Below, piece after piece: positions 12,039 to 24,308 of a DNA stretch of 64,000 bases. Under the pieces are notes generated by a model that saw nothing but the letters and a program-made list of their open reading frames with translations, had not been told where the DNA came from and did no database searches. The translations under genes were made by a program, and so were the position numbers. The DNA lies in assembly GCA_030144725.1 (NCBI GenBank), contig JASKMD010000031.1:575501-639500 (forward strand), given 5' to 3'. The DNA comes from Haematococcus lacustris. Its lineage: Eukaryota > Chlorophyta > Chlorophyceae > Chlamydomonadales > Haematococcaceae. The first letter of the stretch is position 1; every line of letters starts with the position of its first letter.

Positions 12039-12356
12039 AGCCCTCTGCACCGGCTCGACTCGATGTGTATGTCGAGTGTTGTGCGAGTCATGTATGGAAG
12101 TTGCCGACGGTCCGCCGAGGTCGTGACGTGTGGAGACGAGGTGGGGTTTTCATTTGAGTTGTCGAGTTGAACTTTGTCCAGTTGGGATTGTCCTCGCCGG
12201 TGGCCACATCCATACTGAAGCTACACTTGTTACTTGCTTTCCTTGCTTTGATATCCGCATGCCTCATGTCTTGTCGTGTTATCAACTTCACGGTTCGCTT
12301 AATAGCAGTGAAGCCGCCTCATTCATCTTTACAACCCGCTTGTTAACAATTTCTCC

Positions 12357-12361
12357 TTGTA
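12357..12361 (+). terminator. TGTAA poly(A) signal of the SDR gene
   Basis: TGTAA lies about 320 bp downstream of the stop, the usual algal poly(A) signal and distance. The match is short, so this is contextual. Confidence 0.5.
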
Positions 12362-12957
12362 ATAAAAACCAACGCAACGGGACTATCAGTACTACGATTG
12401 CGATATCCTCGTAACAACTTTGGACATGTTCAGGCCTTGGACATGACCTTTGCTCATGCACGCGCATAAAGCTTTCAATCGCGGGATGCAGCACCTGCAC
12501 CTGCCATAGCGCGTGCCCAGCAGGCAGCGATCGAGCAGCGTGGGCGACATCGGCTTTATGGGGACGAGGGCGCTTCGGCAGTGATGCGGGTAGAAGTTGG
12601 AGTAACTTAAGGAAGAGTGGTGGGGTGGTAGCCTTTATTGGGCCAGTAGGGGAAGGGGGAGGATGAGGGAAGAAGGCCAGGTCTGGGGAGAGGAGTTGCG
12701 GCACTCTCCAAACACCCAAGAACCCAGATTGACCATGTCCGCCCTGCACGACACTTCTATACTTCGAAAGAAGGGGGGCGAGGAGGAAGGGGATGGGGGT
12801 AGGGGGGAGGAGGGTATGGGAAGGGGGAGGAGGAGGGAAGAAGGCCACTTCAGGGGAGGAGGGGCCCCGCCTGTTTGATTCGGACATGTCACCCCACCCC
12901 TCCGCCCGCCATGCCCCCCATGACCCACTGAAAGAGTGACACGGAGTTGCCCCTGAC

Positions 12958-13421
12958 CTGCCTGCTGGCTGCCGGCAGCGCAGCGCTGCCCACCTTGCCG
13001 TCGTCCCCGTCCCTTCCCTCCCCGCCCCTGCCGCTGCCATGGCCCCCCTCCCTTCCCTCCCCGCCCCTGCTGCTGCCATGTGCCCCCCCACAGCCCCTCG
13101 CAGCCCGCAGCCCCACCCCGTCTCCTTCTGAACCCGAAGACCTGGGCTCAGCAGCAGGTGGTGCTGACGCCGCCTGCCATATCTCTTGCCCGGGTTGGGG
13201 GGTCAGGGGGGAGGCATGCAAGCGGCCCTGGCCGGCCCCGGGGTAGCTGCCGGTGCCCTGGCCTGAGCCTGATGATTGCAGCAGCAGGGTGGAGCAGCTG
13301 GGCAGCTCCTGGGGTGAGGGGGGTGGGGGGGCCTGCTGCCTTAGGGGGGGGTAGGGGGGGTGCCACAGCCACTCTGGTGATGAGGAGGGAGGGGAGGGCC
13401 CAGGGGGGGGTGGCAGGCGGC

Positions 13422-13467
<46 letters not shown>

Positions 13468-13538
13468 AGTACCCACATACTGGGAGCTGTGGTGGAGCTG
13501 CTGCTGCTCATGCTGCTGTGGCGGCGGCGGCGGCGGTG

Positions 13539-13569
<31 letters not shown>

Positions 13570-13629
13570 GCTGTCGCCCTTGCAAGGCTGCAACCATTGT
13601 GGCGGCAGCAGCACCGGCTGCTGGAGGTT
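12958..13629 (-). CDS. Polyglutamine/proline-rich protein, partial, runs into the gap
   Basis: A minus-strand exon is open from the assembly gap to a likely donor (CAG|GTCAGG) at 12958/12957. It encodes runs of about 10 and 15 glutamines, a run of prolines, and then Ser/Gly/Pro-rich and basic Gly-Arg-Glu repeats (GGEGREGGHGSGRGGEG). This is typical of disordered regions of algal transcription or RNA-binding proteins, but no folded domain is visible. A downstream terminal exon could lie at about 12590-12288 (minus strand: ADVAHAARSLPAGHALWQVQ, stop at 12288); its link is not proven. The start lies in or beyond the gap. Confidence 0.4.
13421..13466 (+). repeat. CTG/CAG trinucleotide tract (15 units)
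   Basis: An uninterrupted (CTG)15 on the plus strand, read as polyglutamine on the minus strand. A second shorter tract lies at about 13541-13569. Confidence 0.9.
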
Positions 13630-14129
13630 NNNNNNNNNNNNNNNNNNNNNNNNNNNNNNNNNNNNNNNNNNNNNNNNNNNNNNNNNNNNNNNNNNNNNNN
13701 NNNNNNNNNNNNNNNNNNNNNNNNNNNNNNNNNNNNNNNNNNNNNNNNNNNNNNNNNNNNNNNNNNNNNNNNNNNNNNNNNNNNNNNNNNNNNNNNNNNN
13801 NNNNNNNNNNNNNNNNNNNNNNNNNNNNNNNNNNNNNNNNNNNNNNNNNNNNNNNNNNNNNNNNNNNNNNNNNNNNNNNNNNNNNNNNNNNNNNNNNNNN
13901 NNNNNNNNNNNNNNNNNNNNNNNNNNNNNNNNNNNNNNNNNNNNNNNNNNNNNNNNNNNNNNNNNNNNNNNNNNNNNNNNNNNNNNNNNNNNNNNNNNNN
14001 NNNNNNNNNNNNNNNNNNNNNNNNNNNNNNNNNNNNNNNNNNNNNNNNNNNNNNNNNNNNNNNNNNNNNNNNNNNNNNNNNNNNNNNNNNNNNNNNNNNN
14101 NNNNNNNNNNNNNNNNNNNNNNNNNNNNN
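13630..14129. other. Assembly gap of exactly 500 N
   Basis: The round length indicates a placeholder rather than a measured gap. It separates a polyQ exon from a Fanzor fragment, both hard to assemble. Confidence 1.
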
Positions 14130-14257
14130 AAGATGTGGGTGACATGACGTGCCTGAGCTGCTCGCCCAGGGCAAGGAGTACCCAGGCCTGGGCTACAAAC
14201 AGTTGCGAGACTGCCCACCCAGGGCCCAGCAGCAGGAATTGCTTTATTTTGGTGTAG
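14130..14257 (+). pseudogene. Fanzor/TnpB-like C-terminal fragment, family A (copy A1)
   Basis: The frame ending at TAG 14255-14257 reads GKEYPGLGYKQLRD followed by PPRAQQQ, matching the tail GKEYPGLGYKRLRG-KPPKAQQQ of the copy at 33646-34008 (minus strand) and the copy at about 27850-27960. Only the extreme C-terminus is present; upstream sequence is lost in the gap. Confidence 0.65.
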
Positions 14258-16273
14258 CATGAGGGCTATGGGGTTCAGGAGTTGTACTATGAAGAGACAT
14301 GATACTCAATGGCAGAGTTGGACCTCGGCCACGCCACACATTAAACAGGCCCACCATTCAAAGAATACTGCACGATAGGAACAAACATCCTCTGATTATG
14401 CTAATTCTCTGTATGCAGAATGCAAACACGGGTGTCTCTCAAACGATCCTTTCCGTAGCCAGGTTTGCCACGAATCAGCACTAGGTAGGACACTCAGCTG
14501 TCACTCATCGTGGATTGATCCGAACCACGCAGGTCAAGTCCGGCCAGTCAAGGTCACAGCTGCGCTAAGAGCCTGGTGCGTAAGCCAGGGCCAGGGTCAG
14601 GGCTTGATTAGGGTCAGGTCAGCACAACTGGGCAGCGCTGCTTCCCCAATTAAAGAGAGCCCTGCCTACTAGGAATGGCTGGTTGGGCCACCCCTCCTCC
14701 CAGGGCGACTGGACAGCAGAGCACATGGCCCCTTTTCTACTGCCCGCCATGTGCCCACATTCATGCACCAAGTACTGCTCTGGGAGGCAACTACCACACA
14801 GCAACACAACATCCATGCAGGGGAGGGTGATACATAGTGCAGGTTGCTCTCAATGATGCATGAAAATGGGATGAGAGCCAAAGTGATACATTGCCAACTT
14901 ATTGCCACTGCCATCCATCACCACTGTTGCCTACTGCTTCTGCCACTGCTGCTGCTGCTGCTCTATGATGCCATGCAATGCCATGCATGTACCGTATGCC
15001 CAAAGTCTCCCAAATGCAATGCTGCGTGAGCACCTTTGCTTCACCCCAGGATGCATGGTTGCAGGATGCATGGCTCTCACACTGTGAAAAGAATGACTGG
15101 TATGACAGGGCATTGAGTACAGGCAGTGCGAGACAAGCAGGGGGAGGGACAACCATGCGAGCTCCAGGGGTGCTGGGTGAGGAGTTCCAGGTGGCCTTAT
15201 GCAAGCACGACCCCACTCATCACTTACCCATCTCTGCTGCTCCCGTCTCTTCCCATGCTGGGTCAGACGCATGTCCCCTCTGTGTGAAGCACAAGGTACT
15301 GTACACAGGCGCCACCACCACCCTCCCACACCATCCACACACCTCCCCCCATCTTCCAGACGACCCCCAGGGGGCCCATGCTGCTGTGCTGCTGCCGCTC
15401 CCTGCACCTCAGACTGGGTATTAGGGCTGTACCTTATCAGCCCTCACCAGCCTCCCTCACCCCACCAACTGGCCCTGCAAGCAATAAAAAACCTCTGGCA
15501 ATACAACCAGCCCCCTGATCCCTCACTACGGCCTCCATTTGAGCTAAACCACCAGAAACCACTAGTGGCCACTAGTGGGAATACTAGGGTCCACTAGTGG
15601 GCAATAGTCGCCCAACTCAATTGGTGTTGATGGGCTGTATGGAGTATACCCAGTGCACATGGACATGGTACATGAGTGCCTTCCACCTACGTCATTGCCT
15701 GACGTCCACCTTCGTTCCCTCCCTGCACTCCCTGGACACCTTGCCCTTCTTACCCAGCTCTGCCTTTGTGACTGCTGCCAGGGACGAGCACAGGCAGGGT
15801 GTGTCGCCCTACCCTCCTGCACCCTGCCCACGCGCTGGAAGTCGACAGGCAGGCCCCTCCTCTGCTACTATTCAACTACTCATGCACCCCATCCAGGCCT
15901 TGAGCCCACCAGCACTGCATTGGCCAATGACCCTGTTGCACTAGGAGAGCAGGCGGTAAGACTGCCTCCTTACTGCGCTGCAACAACTGCTGCAGCCTTC
16001 TGATTTAGCACCTCGACTGGTGCTGGTGTTGGTGCTGGCAGTGCCTGTTTTAGCCGCGTCGGTGCTGGCGGTGCCTACTCTGGCAGTGGTGGTGCTAGTG
16101 CTGACTAGGCTTCCTGCACCGGCCATCAACTGGTGGTGCTGGTGCACATGCTGCTGCAGGTGCTGCTGCTGCCCTTCAGGCCCCTCAGGACCCCTCCGGC
16201 TGCAATCACCACAGCAACTGCTGTAGAGTAGCACCTGGAGGAAGTACTGGGTTTGGCAACCCCTTGCATGTCA
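14258..16273. other. Two kilobases without a supportable gene
   Basis: Contains CTG/CAT-rich low complexity (14930-15000), tandem GGATGCATGG units (15048-15072), short CACTAGTGG palindromes (15556-15600) and a Thr/Ala-coding CCAGCACC-type tract at 16010-16120. A 40-base piece at about 15668-15708 resembles the family A Fanzor 3' flank (CACCTAC.TCATTGCCTGA). Open frames at 15199-15424 and 15653-16003 (+) lack convincing splice partners. Confidence 0.4.
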
Positions 16274-19200
16274 TCAGGGCACACTGGTGCTGGTGTTACC
16301 GGCGGCCGCCTGCACAAGGGGCTGGGTCGTCAGCGCCAGCAGCGCACTGCCGCGGGTGTAGATCATGCGGTTTGGAGTGCCGGGCAGCATGCGGGAGTCG
16401 TTGATGCGGTTCTGCAGCCACCAGCAGGGGGAGGGGAATGCAGTAAGCACCCTTGCTGCACTACTTGCTTTGTATTACTGCTGAGCAGGCAGCCTGGCGT
16501 GGCTGATAGGCATTGCTGTGCAGAGCACTTGCGGCTGCTGAAACTGATGCCTAGCTCCACGTTATCCCTGCCTGAAGCGAGCCACCTCCCAAAACATGCA
16601 TTGCCAGCCACTTTGCCCTCCCTGCCAAACTGCCCACATATAGCATGGGTGGGTCCAAAGAGCGGATGATAGAGCAAGGCAGTGTGTTGGGCCTTGCATG
16701 CCCAGTCAGCCTCCCTGCTATGCCCCACCGCCACACTGCTTGAAGCATTTGAGGAGGCTGCTATGCCAGCTGGCTGTCTGCCTCCTGACCTGTGTTGCTG
16801 ACCACACTCACTGGGGAGGAGGAATCCTTGATAAAGGCCGCAACCTGAGCAGGGGTTGATTTGGGGTACTCCCCTAAGTACATGGCTGCCAGGCCTGCCA
16901 CATGGGGCACTGCCTGCACCATGCAAGCACACCACGTGCCAGGGTGTGGCCCAGTGCTCAGCTGGTCATGAGCGCTGACTGCTACCTTATACTGTACCAA
17001 GAGCCCTACCAAATGCCCTGCCATGCCCAGGTTGCGGCCTTACCGGCCCCTACCAAGCCCTGCCAAGCCCTGCCATGCCCTACCAGCCCCTACCAACCCC
17101 TACTGGCCCCTACGTGATGCACAGCGGGCACACAGCACCAGGCAGAGACAAAGGCACGCTGCGGCCATGGCTGCAGCCATCTGTCGTCTAGGGGGCCGTC
17201 AGGGCGCAGCCTCACCATGGATGTCCCTGAGGCCCAGGTGTAGGCGTCAGGGGTCACTTGCGGACACCGGCCTGGGGTCAGCACGCATGCAGGGAGAGTG
17301 ACACTGTGTGTGATGCAGGTCGCCAGCCGGGTCTGCAGCTTAAACACCAGCAAACTGCAATTCCTACAGAAGCTGCTAATGCCAGCATCGCTAACCAGCA
17401 GCAGCAGCAGCAGCAGTGGCAGCAGCAACAACAGCAGGGGATACTCACTAATGCCGCCGCATGCTGACCAGATCTCCACCCCCGGGGCAAAGATGTCGAC
17501 ACACGACCCCGTGTTGCTCCTGCACGCACCACCTCAGCCCCTGGGTCAGCAGGAGGCGATGACTGGCAGCAGGGGGCCAAGGCCAGCAGGAGTTCAGGCT
17601 CCCCTAGCCGCAGCACCACATGCAGGTCAGCTGCTGGTGGCTGGCAGCGAGCAGCAAAGGGGGCCCCACACCGTCCCCCGTGTGCAGCCTGACGGCCAGA
17701 CCAGCCCCGAGGCATGCAGGCTGGAGTGCAGCCACAGCAAGGCATCACGTGATGTGGCCAGCCGGTACTGGAAGGGAATGTCTTGGAGACCTCCCAGCAG
17801 ACAGAAGACATGCTGCCAGCTGCCATGCAACACACCCTCTCGCCGCCTTGGCCCAGTCATGTCACTCTCTTCCTAAACCTCAGCACCCATGTCAAGACCC
17901 CCATCAAACTATTTTATGTGTCACACAAGCCTCACTCACCAACGGTACATGGTTTCAGTGCCAGCGGGGCGCACCGGGTCAAACTTGTTGTCCATGCTGC
18001 TGGCTGCCACTGTGATGCTCTCAGGCAGGCTGGCTGGCACCACTGTGCAGGCGTCAATGGCACTGTTGCCTGCGTAGATGCCATATGGCAGGGCAATGCA
18101 GGCAGTTCACGCAGTGCAAAGCAGGTCATGGTGGCAGCTGGCCCACAGGTGGCTCAAGGGTGCAGGTGGCGGTGGCAGCAGCAGGATGCAGCGGCAGTCC
18201 TGACCTGACGCCACCACCACGGTGATGTTGTAGGTGTTGATCAGGGTGCGGGTGGCGCTCTCCAAAGTGGCGGACCAGGAACCGCCGGCCACGCCCAGTG
18301 ACATGATGGCTACTGAGGGTCCCCGAGCATGAGCTGCCACCCAGTCAATGCCTGCATAGCTCAGCCACCCACAGCAACAGCATGAGAAGTCAAGGGCAGG
18401 GCAAAGTGGAAGGGGATAAGGGGAAGAGCAGCAGCGCAGCCAGGAAGGGCGTGGCAGCAGCAGATGTGAGCTGCATAGGGCCTGCATGGGGCAGGCAGGT
18501 GGTTGTTGTAGCAACATTGGCGACACGCAGTTATGCTGCATGTCAGCCAGTGATGTGATGATGTGCCCTGGCCTGGCCTGGCCTGGCCTGGCCTGACCTG
18601 CCACAGTGTCGCTGATGGAGCCTGAGCCGGTGCAGTCGAGCACCCGCACAGCCACCAGGGAGGCGCCCTTGGCCACCCCCACACTGCGCCCCAGGGCTGT
18701 GGCCCCCACGTGGGTCCCGTGACCATCACAATCATGCGCATCAGGGTCGTTGTCCACAAAGTCAAAACTGCGAAAAGCAGCAGCAGGAGTGGCAGTGGCA
18801 GGCATGCAAGGCACAGCAGTGGTGCTATCATCAACAGCAGCGGAGCTGGTAGTCAGCCATGGCCAACTGATGACTGCTCATGCTGTTGCCATAGCAGTAG
18901 ATGTTGCTGGAGCAGGGTGGAGAATTTGAGGGTGAAGGGGTCAAGGCGTGGAAGGATGGAGGGGTGGAGGGGTGAAGGGTGAGGGGCTGGGCCGGACTGC
19001 TCACCCATAGCTGGCCCGAGAGGCGCCTCCATTCCATGACTGGAACTCCTGATGCTCTCTGATGACTCCTGAATCTAGCCCAAAGATGGTCACGCCCTGC
19101 GTAGGATCACGACGCCACACCCCTAAGCAGCACCCAATGTCATGCCAGCGACCCATGTGATCAGTCATTCTGCACCTCTGTCAGCAGCAACAACAGTGGT

Positions 19201-21424
19201 GTCCGCCGCAACCGCCGCCGCCACAGCAGCAGCAGCAGGTAAGCAACCCTGGCTACAGGAGCAGCAGGCAGTGTGCCTTCAGCATGCGCTACGCCAACAG
19301 TGGCACTGCAGGGCTGTGACACAGCCCCGCAACCCACCTGGCCAATGCCCACCTCCCCAGGGGCCCCGTAGCTGTACTGGTGGTCCAGGGGCGGTGCCAC
19401 CTGGTCCACCCTGTCAAGGTTCCACAGGGCTGGAGGCAGCTGCTGCACCTGCAGGCACCAAGCAGCGCAGTAGCCCGCCTGGCTAACAGCTTGAGGGATG
19501 GGCAGCCAGGCAAGGCCACACCCAGCTGCTGCGCCACACCCAGCAGCATGCTGGGGCAGAACATGACGTTGCTGGGCACGGCTGCTGCTGCTGCTGCAGG
19601 CAGCTCAAGCGCAGGGTGGGGCTTGCCAAGGTGTTCAGCCCTAGTGCCCCCAACCACCCTGGTCATTGCGATTACTTCGTAGCGTCACACAATAGCAGTA
19701 TGACATGGCGTGGGGACGAGGTGACGTGGCAACCACCATGTAGGTGCTGGCTGGCCCCTGTGCCCCTGACCTTGAGCACTGGCCGCGTCACAATTGGCTG
19801 CATGGCTGTCAGCGCATCGCGGCTCTGGGGCTGGTCTGGACCAGGAGCTACAGTGGGTAGGCTGGCTGGGGCGCTAGGGATGGCTGCGCAGCACCAGGGC
19901 AACAAGGGTTAGGCTAGGCGTGACTATGCATTCATGTGCTGCAGCAGCAGCGCCAACAGACAGATGATGATAATGATGCCAATGATGTTGATGATGGTGA
20001 TGATGATGAGGGCAGCTAGGCGGAACAGGCGTTTGATGCAGGGAACGAGAGTGCTCCACTTCTATACGGGCAGCACAACATGATTGCACACGCTTGTGTG
20101 GCTTGCGGTGCTCACCCCTCCCCATGATGATGTCTTACTCCCCATCGGCGTCACACCCTCCTGTCACCGCACCCTATCGCACAATTTACCACACTGTCAA
20201 ATGCCACTTCCCGTTCCCAATGACACCCCTACCTGGCCACATTGAGGCTACCATTCCCCCTTCCTGAACCATGCCCTCAGCACACATCAGCTGCCCCAGA
20301 GGCCCCATCCCTGCCGCTCACTTGATGCCGTGTCAGGAGGCCTGGGCGCTGCCTGCTGGCTCCCGCTGACCATAGGCGCAGCGTCCACCATGCCAAACTC
20401 CTGCACCAGCACCGCCCCGCCTGGCTGCTTGCTACCCAGCTCCCTGGCCCCTGCCCCTCTGCCTGCTGCTGGCAGCACTGAACCATTGGCGAGGCCGCCT
20501 GCCCCTGTGGGCCCCGCTGTCCCTGTGAGGTTCGTGCCCGGCTCAACTGTTGCCACTGGCCGCGTCCACGCCTGAGATAAGTGTGACACTGCTGCTGCTG
20601 CCAGGTTCCACAGGAGCCCTGCTCGCCGCTCAGGGGCGATTGAGCCAGGGCCGCCATCAATGCTCAGCAGCACCTCCCCGTCAGCGTTGCGGCGGGGCAA
20701 GAGGGTGGTGGGGGCTGGGGGGGCTGGCGAGGGTGTGGGTGAAGGTGAGGGGGGGGCTGCGTGGAGACGGCGAGAGGCTGAGGAGGAGGTGAGGAAGTTG
20801 TCCAAGGAGTGTGCAGGCGGGGCCTGCTGGGTGTGACCAGTTGCCCCTGCACCTATTGCGCCCGAGCCGCCTCTTCGCCTGCTACGCCCAAGATGCTGAG
20901 GTGCCTGCTGTGACGACTGCCTGTCTGGTTTGAGCGCCTGTTTTGCCAACTGCTGCTTGCGAGTGGAGGCTTGGCGTGACTCTGGGGATGCTGTTGATGT
21001 GAAACGGTTCCCTGGACCTGCCTGGTGATTGTCTGGTGGCCCCTCAGTTTTATGCACCTTGCGCAATGCAGGGTTAACCAAGACAGGACAGGGCAGCATA
21101 AGGAGCAGGAAGGGGGCCATTAGGCAGGAGGGGGTCATTGAGGGGGGAGGGTGACAGCGCGACAGGCAGGCGTCTGCACTGCCATTGGGCACAATGTGGA
21201 GGAGCAAGGGCAGCAGGCAGGGCTGGCTTTACAGCCTCCCAGATGGGGGGCGCTGGCCCTGGGGTGCGCCTTGCTACCTCTCCCACCCTTTCCCCCACTG
21301 ACCTTGCCATCAGTCTCGTCCAGCAAAATCCCACCCGGCACACACGCATGGAGTGCAGCCACATGCTGGTCACTGAAGAGGCCCGCCACGCCTGCATGAA
21401 CCGCACAGGCGCTGGGCCTATTGA

Positions 21425-21458
<34 letters not shown>

Positions 21459-22220
21459 AAAGCAGGACACCAATGCTGCTGCTCCTGGTGCTGCCACTGC
21501 ACGCTGCTACTGCTGCTGCCGCTGGTGACGGCCTCACCCTTGACAGCGTGCGTGAAGATGTGGTCGCAGCGAGGGAGGCGCTGGTGGCGCGGCCCCAGCA
21601 GCGCATGGATGCACATGTGCAGGCCTAAATCAGGCCGCTGGGGCAGAGCACCCATTGCTGGCATGCCTGCTGCCGCCCCTGCTCTTTTCTCACTGCTGCC
21701 TGCTACTCTGCTGGCTGGACTGTCGGACACTGGTGTGCTGCCTGGTCCTGGCATTGATAGGTGCAGACTGCTTTTCAAGTCACGCCGAGCAGGCTGCGCG
21801 TGATGGCCTGCGAAGTCGCCGTACTCGCACATAAGACGAAGCGCGGCCAGTGCTTCAGGGCTCTGTGGGCAGGTGGACGACAGCAGCCAGCTAAATCACA
21901 TGCAACATGTGTTGCGTGACAGGGGAGCCTCTTCCCCGCAGAGGTCAGCGCCGTGCTCCGAGACAGCAGAGGAAGATGCTTACGCAGCTTCGTCTTGCCG
22001 CTTAGGGTTGTAAGCTGCGAGGGAACTGACTTACCTGGACGAGCAACATTCGCGCCCGCAACACCTGCGCCTCCGGTGGGGCACTGCGTTTCACAGTCCC
22101 CAATTCCTCAAGCGCCATCGGCCGAGCTACGAGGAGCCTCGGACCCCAAACCGAGCTAACCAGGGCTACGAGCAGTGGCAGCGAAGCCAGCATCCGGCGG
22201 TTAAGTCTGCGGAGGGTCAT
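16274..22220 (-). CDS. Secreted subtilisin-like serine protease (S8 family) with I9 prodomain
   Basis: Twelve phase-consistent exons (minus strand): 22220-22035, 21862-21538, 21391-21303, 19448-19353, 19096-19005, 18767-18598, 18351-18205, 18069-17940, 17519-17449, 17271-17216, 16913-16812, 16411-16274; about 530 residues. It begins with a hydrophobic signal-like segment ([14 protein letters not shown]). The I9 inhibitor prodomain is recognisable across exons 2-3 ([20 protein letters not shown]). The mature enzyme starts near LWNLDRVDQ. The catalytic triad is complete: Asp in IFGLDSGV, His in DCDGHGTHV, Ser in SGTSMAVPHVAG; the oxyanion Asn is in [11 protein letters not shown]. The closest type is the proteinase K/oryzin group. 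It is probably an extracellular or cell-wall peptidase. The splice into the last exon is the least certain. Confidence 0.92.
20287..21207 (-). other. Long open frame inside the subtilase intron, possible extra exon
   Basis: A 306-codon minus-strand frame lies in the intron between the prodomain exon (21303) and the catalytic exon (19448). It is Ser/Ala/Pro/Gly/Gln-rich with [13 protein letters not shown]. An AAG acceptor at 21057 would extend the prodomain in phase, and a GTGAGC donor is present near 20310. The shorter splice 21303 to 19448 is also in phase and gives a normal subtilase order, so I favour the frame being intronic or alternatively spliced linker sequence. Confidence 0.3.
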
Positions 22221-22588
22221 TTGTGTACAGACGGCCCTCGCGCCGCTGCTCCCTGATCACTGCAGCCGGTATGCGCTGCGCCTACGGCCAATGCCCCGCC
22301 TCCTCGGCTGCTGCGCTTTCTGCGGACTGCATCTGCGACCCAAGCTCAAGAAGGGTGCGTGCTAGTTGTGCAGCAGATAGGGTGGTCTGGTATCGTACCT
22401 CAATTTGCCCAGATTTGACAGTTCAGAAACAAAACTGTGCCTGCATGGCAGGTTTTGTGCCTGCAACTTATCTACACTGCAAATGCCCAGAGCGCCCAGC
22501 CATCGCCCAGCCAATACCAGCAGCTGTTGAGGCGTTAGCGCTAAGTGCAGTATCAGTAGCGTTTGTAACGCAAACATGGTGCCCACTG

Positions 22589-22861
22589 GGCACTGCCCAG
22601 TAGGGCACGACTGTTAACGTTAACATCCTGATGTTTGGGCCTGTTAACGTGGTTTAACAAATGTTTAACATACCCGTTTTGCTACCCTGGGACTGCGTCT
22701 CACTGGCCACTTTTGCCTGCATAGTGTCGCTGGGTGCATTGCCGTGTAGCGACCAGAACATCAACAAAAGATGACTCGTATTACGACCAAACGGTCAACT
22801 TTAACAAAACGGTTTAACATTAACATTAACACGTCCGGTCGTGCCCCTACTGCCCAGTGCC
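22589..22861. mobile_element. MITE-like element with terminal inverted repeats
   Basis: The left end GGCACTGCCCAGTAGGGCAC (22589) pairs with the reverse complement of the right end GTGCCCCTACTGCCCAGTGC (22841-22860) with few mismatches and one indel. Inside each arm is a GTTAAC/TTAAC-rich stretch (GTTAACGTTAAC left, TTAACATTAACATTAAC right), extending the inverted symmetry to about 40 bp. The whole is about 273 bp, non-coding and AT-richer than its surroundings. No clear target duplication was found. Confidence 0.65.
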
Positions 22862-23956
22862 TGTCTCGGCCACACGCCTGCCGGATAGAAGGCCATTGCT
22901 ACTTGTGGTCTTTTATCATCTAATGTAATCGGCACGGCTGTGCCCAATCGCACCACACGCCAAACTAAGGCACAGCGCGCAAGGAAATGCACTAGCAAGG
23001 GCATTCACAGCACAGAACAAGAAAGAGGCAAGCAAAGCAGCAAGCAAACTTGCAGCAAGCAAAGTCAGTTATAACCAGGGCCAGGCTTGTGGAAATTGCA
23101 GTATTTCATGAAATGTTGCACTGAAATCTTTCACGTGCAAAAATGCAACGTTTCACTGCAACAAATGAAATCCCGCTTTTCTTTTTTTCTCCCCAACCGC
23201 TGCACTTTTTGGCCGCCCCGTCGACTGGCTCGACGAATTTCCTGTGTACCAGCTACTAGATGCTAGATGCAAATACACGCTGCTAGGAACCGCGGAGAAA
23301 GTTCAAATTTGCTCAGGCCCCTAGAACGACCCGAGTAAACTTGAATTGCTCGGGGATTGGGTTGTTATGATACTCCCGATGTCCGACCTCACCGAGCTGG
23401 CTGCACGGGCGTTAGCGTCTGTAGGCTTTGAACCAGCGGCACAACAGCAGCAGCAGCGTTCCATGGGGGCCTAAATGAAGGAGTGTGCACTAAGAGCTAA
23501 ACTTCAGAGCTAAACTACGGTGTGCCATGATCTCTACAGCCCTCATGCAACACCAAGAGTTGTAATCAAACACAGGCTGCGAGGTCATAGTTGTAAAGGT
23601 CATTGCTGTAAATGCCTAATGCTCCTAATGCCCACTTCACATGGGCTAACAATCAGGTCCCACAAGGTCTCTTTGGCGAAATGTACCGTGAGCCTTTTGA
23701 TGCCGCGCTTACACAGCCGTGATCAGCAAGCCTTCCCGATATGCCTGCTGCATCAAAGGGCCTGCACGGCCTGGGCGCCCACCAATCCTCGACAAGTGTC
23801 CAAGTGGCAAGGTTACTGTAGACGGATGCGGCGTTCTTTTAAAAGCGGCTGTCAGTAGGTGCGGTCTACAACAGCGCTAGCGCGAGGGCCGGCGGTTATG
23901 TTCGGTAACCTGGTGGCTCGCACCTCGCATCAGGCTGCCGTAGCTTGCTCGCAACA
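22862..23956. other. Gene-free stretch
   Basis: Contains AGCAAGCAAA-type short repeats (23022-23065), a TGAAATGTTGCACTGAAA cluster (23107-23170) and the dispersed repeat noted at 23552. No coding exon can be supported. Confidence 0.4.
23552..23607 (+). repeat. Dispersed repeat, partner at 53544-53598
   Basis: The string CAAGAGT.G.AATC.AACACA followed by GGCTG.GA..TCAT and TAAAGGT recurs 30 kb away in the same orientation with about 79% identity. Its reverse strand contains GTTCGATTGC in the better copy, close to a pol III B box, so a SINE is conceivable. Confidence 0.5.
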
Positions 23957-24180
23957 TGCCTAAGCCCTCCTTCTCCACCACATTAAAGCATATACTATGA
24001 ACTGCAGGCAACAAGTCCGAAGTGTCTTACGACGACATTATTGAGTGGGTAGATAAACGCGTATGTCGGAGCAGCAGAACGAAGAAGCCGTTGCAGCTCA
24101 AGCAGCACATGTGGCAGGACATGTTCAGCCAGGACATCGCGCCATTTCTGCAGCCTTCAAAAGGGAACCACGACAAATGA
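23957..24180 (+). CDS. Possible short two-exon gene or 3' exon, unrecognised
   Basis: After an acceptor-like CTGCAG at about 24007 an open frame reads SEVSYDDIIEWVDKRV, then a Lys/Gln-rich helix (KKPLQLKQHMWQDMFSQDIA) and a TGA at 24178-24180. A candidate first exon starts at ATG 23957 (MPKPSFSTT), but the splice is unproven. It converges on the SAP-like gene, with 128 bp between stops, so the two could belong to one mobile unit. Confidence 0.3.
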
Positions 24181-24308
24181 ATTAGGTCAGTGGGTCTGGC
24201 AGGGGTCTAAGCATGCCCCGTGAACATGTGTTTGACACAGGCTGCTATAGACAGCCAGCAACAACAGACTGCATAGACAGACATTACTGCTTGCAATACT
24301 GGTTGACA

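Noticed and set aside
22223..22603. 126-codon plus-strand frame upstream of the subtilase
   Set aside because: No splice sites, motif or codon support; lies in the promoter flank.
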